From the NCBI GenBank assembly GCA_024460105.1, contig JANFXS010000002.1, positions 1 through 64,000 on the forward strand: DNA of 64,000 nt. The letters are read 5' to 3'. The position numbers and the translations under genes were made by a program. Position 1 is the first letter of the stretch. The number at the start of each line of letters is the position of its first letter. Under the pieces are notes generated by a model. The model was given only the letters and a program-made list of their open reading frames with translations, did not search any database and was not told the DNA's origin. This DNA comes from Anaerotignum faecicola. Lineage in GTDB: Bacteria > Bacillota > Clostridia > Lachnospirales > Anaerotignaceae. This document shows, piece by piece, positions 1-8,818 of this stretch.

Positions 1-157
1 CTTCCGCTTACTCGGCTTCTTTTGCTTTACTACTTACTTTGCTTTTCTCGATTGTCGATCCTTTGAACATCTCTGCTCTCAGAATCTCTTGACTCGTTTA
101 TACTTTATTCAGTTTTCAAGGTACAGTTTCTTTGTTTCAGCCGTTCATCACGACTGC
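1..157 (-). other. rRNA-operon-type leader running off the left edge
   Basis: Downstream of the strong promoter at 164-192, minus-strand transcription would cross this stretch and leave the window. There is no ORF. On the minus strand it contains ACCTTGAAAACTGAATAA (near 105-122), which resembles the boxA-like CTTTGAAAACT found in Firmicutes rRNA leaders and 16S-23S spacers. I infer a 16S rRNA gene just beyond base 1. A spacer or tRNA cluster is possible; the rRNA itself is not in view. Confidence 0.5.
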
Positions 158-163
158 TTGAAT

Positions 164-192
164 ATACTAACATGATACCCTGAAAATGTCAA
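164..192 (-). promoter_or_regulatory. strong sigma-A promoter reading leftwards
   Basis: On the minus strand: a perfect -35 TTGACA (187-192), a 17-bp spacer and -10 TAGTAT (164-169). It points away from the cvpA-like gene towards the left edge, in keeping with a stable-RNA operon. Confidence 0.7.
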
Positions 193-303
193 CACCTTTT
201 TTTAAATTTTTTTAATTTTTTCAGCAAACAAAATATTTAGCGTCTAAAAACCCTTAATTTACGCCATTTTCCGGTATCAATTTTTTTAAGGCCATATCAT
301 ATT

Positions 304-1002
304 TTATGCAAAAATTTTTAAAATCATAAATAGCAGCAAATTGTTGTTATATAAAAACAAAGCTAATTTACTTTGTTCCAACAGTTCAAAAAATGGTGCA
401 AAATTGGGGCTTGAATAAAAAAATACAAGTATAATCCCTAAAATCCACATCAAAACAATACCTTCCGCCATCCCCGCGGCCGCCCCGCCGGTTTTATTTA
501 AAAAGCTTATTCCGGGAAGTTTTGCAACAAGATTTAAGGTCGACAGTATAATTTTAACCGCAATAAAGACAACTATATAAACTCCGATAATCGATATAAC
601 ATTTATACATATATTCGCCACATACCCAGAAATATAGTCCTGAAGATTTTGAACGCCCAATATTTGATAAACTACGGGATTATTGTTTTCAAGCATTGAC
701 GTTTTAAAAAAATCAGGCAGTTTAAGGCTTTCAATAATACCGCTTTCACTTTGATTTACAAAATTTTGTACCGCGCCGCTCAGATCCAAAGTTTCGGCCA
801 CTTTTTCAGAAAGATTTGTATATAAAGCCGTCCCCCGCAAAAACTTGCTTACGGCAGGATACAGTTCATTGGCCGCTATAAGGCTGGCTATAACAGGCAG
901 AAAACCGAAACATGTCTTTATAAATCCTCTGTGCGCGCCGGTTAAAACAAAAATACAAATTATGATTATAACAAAAATATCTAAACCGTTTAAAAACTCC
1001 AA
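304..1002 (-). CDS. CvpA-family membrane protein
   Basis: A 232-residue protein with about four hydrophobic segments (near residues 8-50, 125-150 and 175-205) and a Gly/Ala-rich stretch around 170-178, the pattern of the CvpA/colicin V production family. These are polytopic inner-membrane proteins of poorly defined envelope or stress function. The start is TTG, preceded by GGGTGG seven bases upstream. It lies 23 bp downstream of the DUF5711 gene and is probably cotranscribed with it, a pairing I recall from other clostridia. Family assignment is fair; function is unknown. Confidence 0.7.
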   Translation of the reverse strand: MEFLNGLDIFVIIIICIFVLTGAHRGFIKTCFGFLPVIASLIAANELYPAVSKFLRGTALYTNLSEKVAETLDLSGAVQNFVNQSESGIIESLKLPDFFKTSMLENNNPVVYQILGVQNLQDYISGYVANICINVISIIGVYIVVFIAVKIILSTLNLVAKLPGISFLNKTGGAAAGMAEGIVLMWILGIILVFFYSSPNFAPFFELLEQSKLALFLYNNNLLLFMILKIFA

Positions 1003-1025
1003 CTATATGCCACCCACTTCTGCCG

Positions 1026-2282
1026 TTAATTCATTTTCATAAATTCCGCTTTATTATTTCCAACCAAAATCACATTTTTGGCATTATCCATTAATATTAT
1101 ATCTTTAACGTCATATGTTGCCGTATATTCCCATTGAACTCCTCCGTTGTAATTCAAACACACAAAATTTTTGTTGCCTCCGATTACAACGCCGTTTTCA
1201 TACGCGCTTATATATGTAATCGGCACGCCCATGTCATAACTTCCCGTAACTTTCCCCGAACTGTTTATAATTTCAACCGTATTTGAATTTACGCCTTCTT
1301 CCCCGGCAAATTCGTCCCCCAGCGCCAACGCCATATGTTTTCCGTTTCCGAACGCTACTCCTTTAAGTTCGTTGTTTAAATCAACAGTCCACTCTTCTTC
1401 ACACTGCAAATTGATGCTGAAAATTATATTGTCGCCCACTGCGGCAAACGATCCGTTTTCCATATATTTAACAGACGGCACAACACAGCCTTCTTTTTCA
1501 ATAGAGCCAAAAAAGTCGCCGGATTCCGTATTTTTATTGTCTTCTTTATTTGTGTAAAACAGAAGTATCTTTGAAACCATTTCAATTCCCGTTGTGTCAA
1601 GATAGCTGACGGCCAAAATTCTGCCGTCGCCCGAAATATCCAAAGCTATTGGGTAAACGCCCTCATCTTGTTCAAACCTTTCCATTAAAAGCTGTCCCGT
1701 TTCGTTATACACAAGTATTTTATATCCCGGTTCAGACTTTATAATAGCCGCCAGACTCCCGCTGTTGTTTATGGAAAAACGGAAAACCGCCCCGTCAGGC
1801 TGTACCGTGTATATTTCACCCGTTTCATTATACATTCTTATTACACGCCCCTGCGACTCTGCAACTGCCGTGTAATTCCCGTTGTTTACAGTTACCGGCG
1901 ATGACATTGTGTATGTGTAATTCCATTTTTGAGTATTATTTGCGTCAAAAAATTTAACTCCGTCTTTTGTCACATATAAGTATTCGTTTCCATATCCCAC
2001 AAATGACGATTTGCTTCCGCTTTCTATATCCATTTCAACAGCCTTTTCCGCTTCGTCTTTACTGAAAGTTTCCGAAACAATCGGTATGTAAGCGGCAAAT
2101 TCCTTAATGTTGTCTTTGTATAAATATGAAACGGCGCCTATTATGATAACTAATACGGCCGCCGCCGCAAATTTGCCTTTATTCCCTTTCTTGCCATTTT
2201 CTGTATTTGAATTATCCAAATCCCCTGTCTTGATAACTTTAAAATTTCTGTCGTATCCATCTTCTCCTCCATGGAATCCCAA
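1026..2282 (-). CDS. DUF5711-family membrane-anchored beta-propeller-like protein
   Basis: About 418 residues: a short charged cytoplasmic N-terminus, one transmembrane helix (about residues 40-58, rich in Ala/Val/Ile), then a long extracytoplasmic part of repeated beta-strand units that resemble WD40/PQQ-type blades. This matches DUF5711 of clostridia; its role is unknown, possibly in the envelope. There is no ATG in frame near the beginning. A TTG at 2282 sits six bases after GGAGGAG and is the best start; an upstream TTG at 2297 lacks a ribosome-binding site. It is the first gene of a pair with the CvpA-like gene. Confidence 0.65.
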   Translation of the reverse strand: MGFHGGEDGYDRNFKVIKTGDLDNSNTENGKKGNKGKFAAAAVLVIIIGAVSYLYKDNIKEFAAYIPIVSETFSKDEAEKAVEMDIESGSKSSFVGYGNEYLYVTKDGVKFFDANNTQKWNYTYTMSSPVTVNNGNYTAVAESQGRVIRMYNETGEIYTVQPDGAVFRFSINNSGSLAAIIKSEPGYKILVYNETGQLLMERFEQDEGVYPIALDISGDGRILAVSYLDTTGIEMVSKILLFYTNKEDNKNTESGDFFGSIEKEGCVVPSVKYMENGSFAAVGDNIIFSINLQCEEEWTVDLNNELKGVAFGNGKHMALALGDEFAGEEGVNSNTVEIINSSGKVTGSYDMGVPITYISAYENGVVIGGNKNFVCLNYNGGVQWEYTATYDVKDIILMDNAKNVILVGNNKAEFMKMN

Positions 2283-2392
2283 AAATATCTCCTCCAAACT
2301 TTTGTATCCGGTCAGATAATTATATTACACAGGGGCTTAAAAGTCTAATGCTTATTTCATGAGAAATTCTTAATTTATTCCTAAAATACGGC

Positions 2393-2426
2393 AAAAGCCT
2401 CCATTTCCGGAAGGAACAGAGGCTTC
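2393..2426 (-). terminator. rho-independent terminator of glgA
   Basis: Hairpin with arms AAGCCTC and GAGGCTT, followed on the minus strand by TTTTGCC, directly downstream of the glgA stop. Confidence 0.65.
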
Positions 2427-2433
2427 ATATCCA

Positions 2434-3876
2434 TTACATAGTTTTTATTTTATTGTACAAAGATTTATATTCCTTTGCCGAATTCGTCCATGAATTATCC
2501 GAAAGCATTGCATTTTTGACAACGAGTTTCCATTCGTCCCAACCTTTATCATAAACTGACAGTGCCTCTTTTACAGCCCACATAAGCCCGTCGGCGGTAT
2601 AGTGTTCAAATACAAACCCGTTTCCCTCTCCTTTTTCGGCATTATAATGGCTTACGGTGTCCGAAAGCCCGCCTGTTTTCCTCACTATCGGCACAGTACC
2701 GTAACGCAGGCTGAACATTTGTCCAAGCCCGCACGGTTCAAAAAGGGATGGCATCATAAACATATCGCTTGACGCGTATATCCTCTGTGCAAGGGTATCG
2801 TCAAAAAGAATATTTGCGCTTACCCTTTTCGGATACCGCCATTCAAGAGTCCTGAAAAAGTCTTCAAGCCTTCTTTCCCCAGTTCCCAATATAATAAACT
2901 GTATATCATAATTAAGCATCTGCTCTGAAATCCAAGCCACAAGATCAAACCCTTTTTGATCTGCCAAACGCGATATTACGCTTATAACAGGCACGTCTCT
3001 TTCTTCAAGGCCAAGCTGTTTTTGAAGCGCCCGCTTATTTTTCTTTTTTATTTCAAGGGTATCCAAACCGTAATTATATTCGATCCTTCTATCGGTTTCG
3101 GGATCGTTTTTTTCAAAGTCGATGCCGTTTAAAATTCCGCACAGCCTGTCGCTTCTGTATCTTAAAATTCCGTCCATTCCATATCCGTACTGGAATGTTT
3201 TAATTTCCTCGGCATATGTCCTGCTTACGGTACTTATCATATCGGCATACATAAGGCCCGCTTTCATGAAACTAATCTGCCCGTAAAATTCCATATTGTA
3301 AAAGCACGAATCCGGAACGTCGAACATCTCAATGCTTTCCCTTGCAAATCTCCCCTGATATTGAAGGTTGTGGATTGTAAAAAGCGTTTTTATATCTTTA
3401 TAAAACACAAATTTCTTATAATTTTCATTCAAAAGCATGGGAATCGGGCCTGTCTGCCAGTCATTGCAGTGGATTATGTCGGGATAGAAACCGATATAAT
3501 TCATCATATCAAGCACGGCCTTGCAGAAGAAAGCAAACCGCTCGTTGTCGTCGTCGTATCCATAGTATCCGTCGCGTCCGAAATAATAATCGTTTTCAAT
3601 AAAATATGTTGGAACTTCTCCGGCTTTTTCAAGTATCCCGGCTTTTTGATTGCGCCATGAAAGAGAAACGTTGAAATCGCCCAAAAACTTTACTCCGATA
3701 AAATGTTCTGTTTTAATTGTTTTATATTTTGGCAAAACTACTCTTATGTCAATATTTTCTTTTTTAAGGGCCTTGGGCAGCGAACCGGCAACGTCGCCAA
3801 GACCTCCAGATTTCGCAAAAGGCGCTACCTCGCTTGAAACTAAAAGCACTTTAAGGGGACAGTTTTCGCTCATCAT
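2434..3876 (-). CDS. glgA: glycogen synthase (ADP-glucose type)
   Basis: 480 residues, normal for bacterial GlgA (GT5). It transfers glucose from ADP-glucose to the growing alpha-1,4-glucan. The N-terminal ADP-glucose motif KSGGLGDV is present (KxGGL) and the C-terminal EPCGLGQ motif of the GT-B fold is near residue 375. The start ATG-ATG pair at 3876 follows GGGAGGAAAAA; ten extra upstream codons in the open frame have no ribosome-binding site. No other glycogen genes (glgC, glgB, glgP) are nearby, so it is a stand-alone gene. It is divergent from pepF, and the two promoters overlap. Confidence 0.92.
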   Translation of the reverse strand: MMSENCPLKVLLVSSEVAPFAKSGGLGDVAGSLPKALKKENIDIRVVLPKYKTIKTEHFIGVKFLGDFNVSLSWRNQKAGILEKAGEVPTYFIENDYYFGRDGYYGYDDDNERFAFFCKAVLDMMNYIGFYPDIIHCNDWQTGPIPMLLNENYKKFVFYKDIKTLFTIHNLQYQGRFARESIEMFDVPDSCFYNMEFYGQISFMKAGLMYADMISTVSRTYAEEIKTFQYGYGMDGILRYRSDRLCGILNGIDFEKNDPETDRRIEYNYGLDTLEIKKKNKRALQKQLGLEERDVPVISVISRLADQKGFDLVAWISEQMLNYDIQFIILGTGERRLEDFFRTLEWRYPKRVSANILFDDTLAQRIYASSDMFMMPSLFEPCGLGQMFSLRYGTVPIVRKTGGLSDTVSHYNAEKGEGNGFVFEHYTADGLMWAVKEALSVYDKGWDEWKLVVKNAMLSDNSWTNSAKEYKSLYNKIKTM

Positions 3877-3917
3877 TTTTTCCTCCCACAACATACTATT
3901 GAACACCTGTTATATTT

Positions 3918-3946
3918 ATAATACTATGAAATAATTGGCATTACAA
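3918..3946 (-). promoter_or_regulatory. glgA promoter
   Basis: Minus strand: TTGTAA (3941-3946), 17 bp, TATTAT (3918-3923), about 40 bp before the glgA start. It overlaps the -35 zone of the pepF promoter, so the two genes may compete for polymerase. Confidence 0.55.
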
Positions 3947-3964
3947 GAAAAAACATGATATACT
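3935..3964 (+). promoter_or_regulatory. pepF promoter
   Basis: Plus strand: TTGGCA (3935-3940), 18-bp spacer, TATACT (3959-3964), about 60 bp upstream of the pepF ATG. Confidence 0.5.
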
Positions 3965-4026
3965 TTTTTATAATACACTGTATTTATAAATTAAATTACA
4001 AATATATTTTCAAAAGGAGCGTATTT

Positions 4027-5826
4027 ATGTCATCGGAAAAAGTATTAAAACGTGATGAAATACAGGAACAATACAAATGGAAATTGGAACACCTTTTTCA
4101 AACGGATGAGCTTTGGGAAAAAACATATAATGAAATTTCATCGAAGATTCCTAAACTTGGGGAATTTGAGGGCAGAATTTCACAAAACGGGCAAAATCTT
4201 TTAGAATGTCTTGAAACTTCCGACGAAATATCAACTGTGCTTGATAAATTATATGTTTATTCAAACATGCGTCTGCATCAGGACAGTACAAATTCTTTTT
4301 ACCAATCCCAAAGCAACAAAGCTGAAATGCTCGTTGTCAAATATATGAGTTATACTGCCTTTATAGTTCCCGAAATTACAAATATACCTACGGACATGAT
4401 TGAAAAGTTTAAATCCGAAACTCCCGGACTGAAATTATATTCCCACTTTTTAGAGAATATAACCAGGAAAAACAGCCATGTCCTTTCGCCAAAAGAGGAA
4501 GCTATACTTGCCAAAACCGAAGAATTTTCCAACTCAGCTCAAGATATATTTGCCATGATTAACGATGCGGATATTAAATTCCCATCTATTAAATCGGAAA
4601 ACGGCAAAGAAATTCCCCTCACAAAAGGGAGGTATACCCTTTTAATGGAAAATAACAACGTATCTGTGCGCAAAGCTGCTTTTGAAGCCCTTTACGACAC
4701 TTATGCAAAACAAAAAAATACGCTCGCGCAGACATATTATTCAAGCGTAAAAAAAGACGTATTTTATGCAAAGATACGAAATTATAACTCAGCTTTGGAA
4801 ATGGCCCTTGACGATGATAACATACCTACGGAAGTATACGATAACCTTGTCAAATCGGTTCATAAATATCTGCCTCTTATGCACCGTTACGTAGATATTA
4901 GAAAAAAGCTGCTTAACGTTGAAGAACTGCATATGTATGATATTTACGCCCCTCTTGTTGCAGACGCCGATATAAAAATCAGTTATGAAGACGCAAAAGA
5001 AAAAGTAACGGAGGCGCTCGGAGTTCTTGGAAACAAATATGTCGGCGCTTTAAAAGAAGGGTTTGACGGCGGTTGGATTGATATTTACGAAAACGAAGGC
5101 AAACGCGGAGGCGCATATTCATGGGGCACCTTTTCTGGCCATCCCTATGTTTTGTTAAACCATGCGGATAATATAAACAGCATGTTCACCGTTGCGCATG
5201 AAATGGGGCACGCCCTTCACAGTTATTTCACATGGAAAAAACAGCCTTATATCTATTCCGGCCACAAGATATTTGTTGCCGAAGTAGCTTCAACCTGCAA
5301 TGAAGCTCTCTTAATGGAACACATGCTGAAAACGACAACAGATAAAACAGCGCGCCTATATCTTATAAACTATTTCCTTGAACAGTTTAAAAGCACATTT
5401 TTCCGTCAGACAATGTTTGCGGAATTTGAGAAAATTGCGCATGAAATGGTTGAAAAAGGCGAACCTCTCACATGCGACGGCCTTTGCGGCATTTACCGCG
5501 ACTTGAACAAACAGTATTTCGGAAACAATATAGTTATTGACAGCCGTATTGATTTGGAGTGGGCAAGGATTCCTCATTTTTATAATGCTTTTTACGTTTA
5601 TCAGTATGCGACAGGCTACAGCGCCGCAATCGCCCTGTCAAGGAAAATATTAAACGAGGGCCAGCCTGCCGTTGAAAAATATCTTGATTTTCTTTCAAAG
5701 GGAAACAGCGAATATTCTATTGATCTCCTTAAAGGCGCCGGGGTAGACATGACGACATGCGAACCGTTTGAAAATGCAATGAAAGTGTTTGAAAACCTCC
5801 TCGTTCAAATGGAGAAAGAAATTTAA
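4027..5826 (+). CDS. pepF: oligoendopeptidase F (M3 family)
   Basis: 599 residues, the usual length for PepF. It is a cytoplasmic zinc metallopeptidase that cuts short peptides. The HExxH zinc motif appears as HEMGH near residue 391, with a downstream glutamate region (EVASTCNEALL) supplying the third ligand as in family M3. The ATG at 4027 follows AAAAGGAGC; the frame is open 24 codons further upstream but without a ribosome-binding site. It is monocistronic, and repeat elements follow it. Confidence 0.93.
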   Translation: MSSEKVLKRDEIQEQYKWKLEHLFQTDELWEKTYNEISSKIPKLGEFEGRISQNGQNLLECLETSDEISTVLDKLYVYSNMRLHQDSTNSFYQSQSNKAEMLVVKYMSYTAFIVPEITNIPTDMIEKFKSETPGLKLYSHFLENITRKNSHVLSPKEEAILAKTEEFSNSAQDIFAMINDADIKFPSIKSENGKEIPLTKGRYTLLMENNNVSVRKAAFEALYDTYAKQKNTLAQTYYSSVKKDVFYAKIRNYNSALEMALDDDNIPTEVYDNLVKSVHKYLPLMHRYVDIRKKLLNVEELHMYDIYAPLVADADIKISYEDAKEKVTEALGVLGNKYVGALKEGFDGGWIDIYENEGKRGGAYSWGTFSGHPYVLLNHADNINSMFTVAHEMGHALHSYFTWKKQPYIYSGHKIFVAEVASTCNEALLMEHMLKTTTDKTARLYLINYFLEQFKSTFFRQTMFAEFEKIAHEMVEKGEPLTCDGLCGIYRDLNKQYFGNNIVIDSRIDLEWARIPHFYNAFYVYQYATGYSAAIALSRKILNEGQPAVEKYLDFLSKGNSEYSIDLLKGAGVDMTTCEPFENAMKVFENLLVQMEKEI

Positions 5827-5920
5827 CCTAAATAAATTTACATCAAATGCAAATTACAATGTGCATCAGATAAGTCCTGCAAAATAAGTATTTTATGCTT
5901 TATATTCCTAAAGTATTTTT

Positions 5921-6246
5921 AGCTTCAATGTACAAGGGTATATACGCTCTATACGGTAAATTCTTCTGTTCATCGGCGTTGCAAACACTTGCCTATGAAC
6001 TCTCGAATTTTCCTTCGGAAAACGCTGCGCGCCGCGGCTCTACCGCGGTTCGCGCCATTACCTCTTGGTAAAACGGCTGCTCATTTACGCCTTGAACAAC
6101 AAACAAATTCCCACATGTGGAGTCAAAAAGTTGATGACGGCATAATCGGTTTAAGAGAAAGGAAAAAGCATGCAGGCACAGTCAAAGCTGCGTCAAGTGT
6201 TTTGGGCGTCCTCAACCGTATAAACCATTGGTACAATGAATCTAGC
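5921..6246. repeat. TIR element, copy A (MITE-like)
   Basis: Non-coding segment. The left end AGCTTCAATGTACAAGG is matched by an inverted end ATTCATTGTACCA near 6225-6246. It contains the family's shared module CGCCTTGAACAACAAA. It is the most diverged copy, and copy B begins at its right end, sharing AGCT. Short ORFs inside are not credible. Confidence 0.5.
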
Positions 6247-6518
6247 TTCGGTTTATATGGCCGCCCAGCCTCACAATAAAAATTTTCCGCCCTTCGGCGT
6301 TGCATACGCTTGCCATAGAACCGCTGCTCCTGTGGGTATGCGCCTTGAAGAACAAAAATTTTTATTTTTGAGATCAGAAAGTTTTAACCGCAAGAAGCGG
6401 CGTAAGAACAAAGCAAAGATGCGCAAGCGCAACAAAAGCCCTATGGCAAACGGCTTTAACACGGCTTTTACGCCGCTTTTGCCCGTTAAAACCACGCGAA
6501 CTTTTGGAAACCGACGCT
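6244..6518. repeat. TIR element, copy B (MITE-like)
   Basis: 275 bp with ends AGCTTCGGTTT (left) and, inverted, AGCGTCGGTTT (right). It carries the shared modules CGCCTTGAAGAACAAAAA and GGCTTTAACACGGCTTTTA found in copies C and E. Orientation is the same as copy E. It abuts copy A. Confidence 0.6.
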
Positions 6519-6560
6519 ATTAAAACTTAATCGAATAAATTCTAATCATCATACAAAAAC

Positions 6561-6600
6561 AAAACCCGCCGTATGCAAATTATAATACAGCGGGTTTTTA
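6561..6600 (-). terminator. terminator of the metK-GNAT transcript
   Basis: Arms AAAACCCGC and GCGGGTTTT, with T-rich tails on both sides, 50 bp downstream of the GNAT stop. It can work in both directions. Confidence 0.7.
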
Positions 6601-6650
6601 TTATTTTTATATTTAATTTTACAACAATATTCCCTATATAAGGTAATTCT

Positions 6651-7103
6651 TTATGGCTTTGCATATGCCTGATACACCCTAACCTTGCGGCCTTCATCGT
6701 CATAAGCCGTTGTTAGAAACTTCCATCCGCATTTTTCATAAAAGTTCGTGTGGTCTGTAATTAAGTATATATCTGAAAAACCGAAATTAGCCATATCTTT
6801 CCTTGCAAAATCCAATATACGTCTGGCGACGCCTTTTTTACGGAACTCTTCTTCAACATAAAGAGCGCATAAATTCGGCGTTAAATCCTTGCGGCTGTGA
6901 AAATCGTTTTCTATAACACCGGCTCCGGCAATTATTTTATTTTTGTGCAGAACAATATACCATTGCGGTATATGGCTTGCTTCCGTCATACTTTCATGCA
7001 TGCTTTCAGAATATTCCCGTATAGGTATGCCCCATTTGTCTGCAAACCATTCCGCCGCATTATCAATCAACGCCGGCATATCCCTGATACAAATTATTCT
7101 CAA
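6651..7103 (-). CDS. GNAT-family N-acetyltransferase
   Basis: 150 residues of the GNAT fold. The acetyl-CoA loop is seen as EEEFRKKGVARRIL (R/QxxGxG/A type, residues about 86-99), followed by a C-terminal FYEKCGWKF beta-strand region. The substrate cannot be told. The start is TTG, with GGGAGG about eight bases upstream. It lies 27 bp after the metK stop without a terminator between, so it is probably transcribed from the S-box controlled metK promoter; a link to sulfur or methionine metabolism would be inference. Confidence 0.8.
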   Translation of the reverse strand: MRIICIRDMPALIDNAAEWFADKWGIPIREYSESMHESMTEASHIPQWYIVLHKNKIIAGAGVIENDFHSRKDLTPNLCALYVEEEFRKKGVARRILDFARKDMANFGFSDIYLITDHTNFYEKCGWKFLTTAYDDEGRKVRVYQAYAKP

Positions 7104-7130
7104 ACCGGAGCCTCCCGTAAATTTTAAAAT

Positions 7131-8270
7131 TTAATTCAGATATTGTTTAAACACTTCAATCATATCAAGCTTTTCCCACGGAAGATCGAGATCGTTCCTT
7201 CCGAAATGTCCGTATGCGGCAGTCTGCTTATATATAGGCCTTTTCAAATCAAACCTCGCTATAATTCCCGACGGCGTGAGATCAAAATTATTTTTAACAA
7301 TTTCCTCAAGCTTTTCATCAGGAACTTTTCCGCTTCCGAATGTATTAACAAGTATGCTTACAGGTTCCGCTACGCCGATAGCATACGCAAGCTCAATTTC
7401 ACACTTGTCTGCGATCCCGCTTGCAACAATATTTTTCGCAACATGGCGCGCCGCATAGCAGGCGGAACGGTCAACTTTTGTAGGATCCTTGCCGGAGAAA
7501 GCTCCGCCGCCATGGCTTGCATACCCTCCGTATGTGTCTACAATAATTTTCCTTCCTGTCAGGCCGCTGTCGCCCTGCGGGCCTCCGATTACAAAACGGC
7601 CTGTTGGATTTATAAAATATTTTGTATTTTCGTCAAGAAGTTCCGACGGAATAACTGCTTTAATAACCTCGTTAATAATATCATGCCTGATAGACTCCTG
7701 ATCTACGTCGGGGGCATGCTGTGTTGAAATAACAACCGTGTCAACTCTTACAGGTTTATCGTCTATATATTCAACCGTAACCTGGCTTTTCCCATCGGGA
7801 CGCAAATATTCAAGCGTGCCGTTTTTGCGTACCTCGGCAAGCCTTCTCGTAAGCTTATGCGCAAGCGAAATAGGCATCGGCATATATTCTTCCGTTTCAT
7901 TGCAGGCAAATCCAAACATCATTCCCTGATCCCCGGCGCCTTCATTGTCAACTCCCATTGCAATATCGGGCGACTGTCCTTTAAGTGACGTAAGCACAGC
8001 GCACAAATCGGCGTCAAAACCGTATTTCGCCCTTGTATATCCAATTTCTCTCACAGTATCGCGCACAATATTCTCAATATCAACATAACAGTTCGTAGTT
8101 ATTTCGCCCATAACGTAAATCATGCCTGTGTTTGCAGTTGTTTCGCATGCAACCCTTGCATTTTTGTCCTGCGCAAGTATAGCGTCCAAAATAGCGTCTG
8201 AAATCTGATCGCATATTTTATCCGGATGCCCCTCTGTAACCGATTCGGAAGTAAATAGTCTTTTACTCAT
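7131..8270 (-). CDS. metK: S-adenosylmethionine synthase
   Basis: 379 residues. It makes S-adenosylmethionine from methionine and ATP. The N-terminal ATP motif [26 protein letters not shown] near residue 117 and the glycine-rich phosphate loop [16 protein letters not shown] near residue 254 are all intact. ATG follows AAGGAGGAGAAAA. A SAM-I riboswitch and terminator lie in the 5' leader, so expression should fall when SAM is plentiful. A GNAT gene follows in the same direction. Confidence 0.98.
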   Translation of the reverse strand: MSKRLFTSESVTEGHPDKICDQISDAILDAILAQDKNARVACETTANTGMIYVMGEITTNCYVDIENIVRDTVREIGYTRAKYGFDADLCAVLTSLKGQSPDIAMGVDNEGAGDQGMMFGFACNETEEYMPMPISLAHKLTRRLAEVRKNGTLEYLRPDGKSQVTVEYIDDKPVRVDTVVISTQHAPDVDQESIRHDIINEVIKAVIPSELLDENTKYFINPTGRFVIGGPQGDSGLTGRKIIVDTYGGYASHGGGAFSGKDPTKVDRSACYAARHVAKNIVASGIADKCEIELAYAIGVAEPVSILVNTFGSGKVPDEKLEEIVKNNFDLTPSGIIARFDLKRPIYKQTAAYGHFGRNDLDLPWEKLDMIEVFKQYLN

Positions 8271-8400
8271 TTTTCTCCTCCTTAAATAATTAATAAATAC
8301 ATGTTATAACTTCAAATCCGCTGAAACAGTATCATACCGATTTCAGAAGTTTCGGGAATAAATGTCTAGTTATAAAATTCTGATATATCAAATCCCGTTA

Positions 8401-8437
8401 AAAAACAAAGCCCGCAGAACATGGCATTCTGCGAGCA
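8401..8437 (-). terminator. S-box expression-platform terminator
   Basis: Minus strand hairpin with arms GCTCGCAGAA and TTCTGCGGGC, followed by TTTGTTTTT, between the SAM aptamer and metK. Confidence 0.8.
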
Positions 8438-8448
8438 TATATCCAAAA

Positions 8449-8555
8449 AACTCATCTCTCGCCATTTTCAGCGCGGGAATTGGCACCGATGCATTTTTAA
8501 ATGCCGGTTGCCGGGTGTCATAGGGCCCTGTCCCTCAACCACTCTTGATAAGCAA
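8449..8555 (-). ncRNA. SAM-I (S-box) riboswitch of metK
   Basis: On the minus strand the S-box consensus is clear: CTTATCAAGAG, GAGGGACAGGGCCCTATGA, CACCCGGCAACC, GGTGCCAATTCCCGC, and closing GAGAGATGAG that pairs back with the 5' CTTATC (P1). A terminator follows. It senses S-adenosylmethionine and stops transcription of metK. Confidence 0.95.
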
Positions 8556-8574
8556 TCCTTATTAAGTTTTTTCT

Positions 8575-8603
8575 ATTCTATCAATAAATCTGTGCATTGT
8601 CAA
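8575..8603 (-). promoter_or_regulatory. metK promoter
   Basis: Minus strand: TTGACA (8598-8603), 17-bp spacer, TAGAAT (8575-8580), just upstream of the S-box leader. The remaining 8604-8818 is AT-rich and shows no gene. Confidence 0.75.
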
Positions 8604-8818
8604 TATAATTCATTTTGCAGGCATAATTTAAAAACCGAACTTTTAATCTAAAATACCATATATTTTTTAATATAAATTATTTCCATACGGTATTTTTAGT
8701 TCAAAAATCATAGTTTTTGTTATCACTTTTTTTAAAATCAACTAATACGTTTCATTTTTTGCCTTTAAAAATAAAACTTTTTATCAAATATATAAAAAAT
8801 TCGTTCTATTAAGTAATA

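Noticed and set aside
5989-6523. Small ORFs of 60-96 codons between pepF and the GNAT gene
   Set aside because: They fall in repeat copies A and B, have no ribosome-binding sites and no protein-like conservation.
7143-7727. 194-codon ORF antisense to metK
   Set aside because: Antisense shadow of a well-conserved enzyme gene; composition is Cys/Arg/Phe-rich and unnatural.
8421-8651. 76-codon plus-strand ORF before metK
   Set aside because: It lies on the antisense strand of the SAM-I riboswitch and its promoter; no ribosome-binding site.
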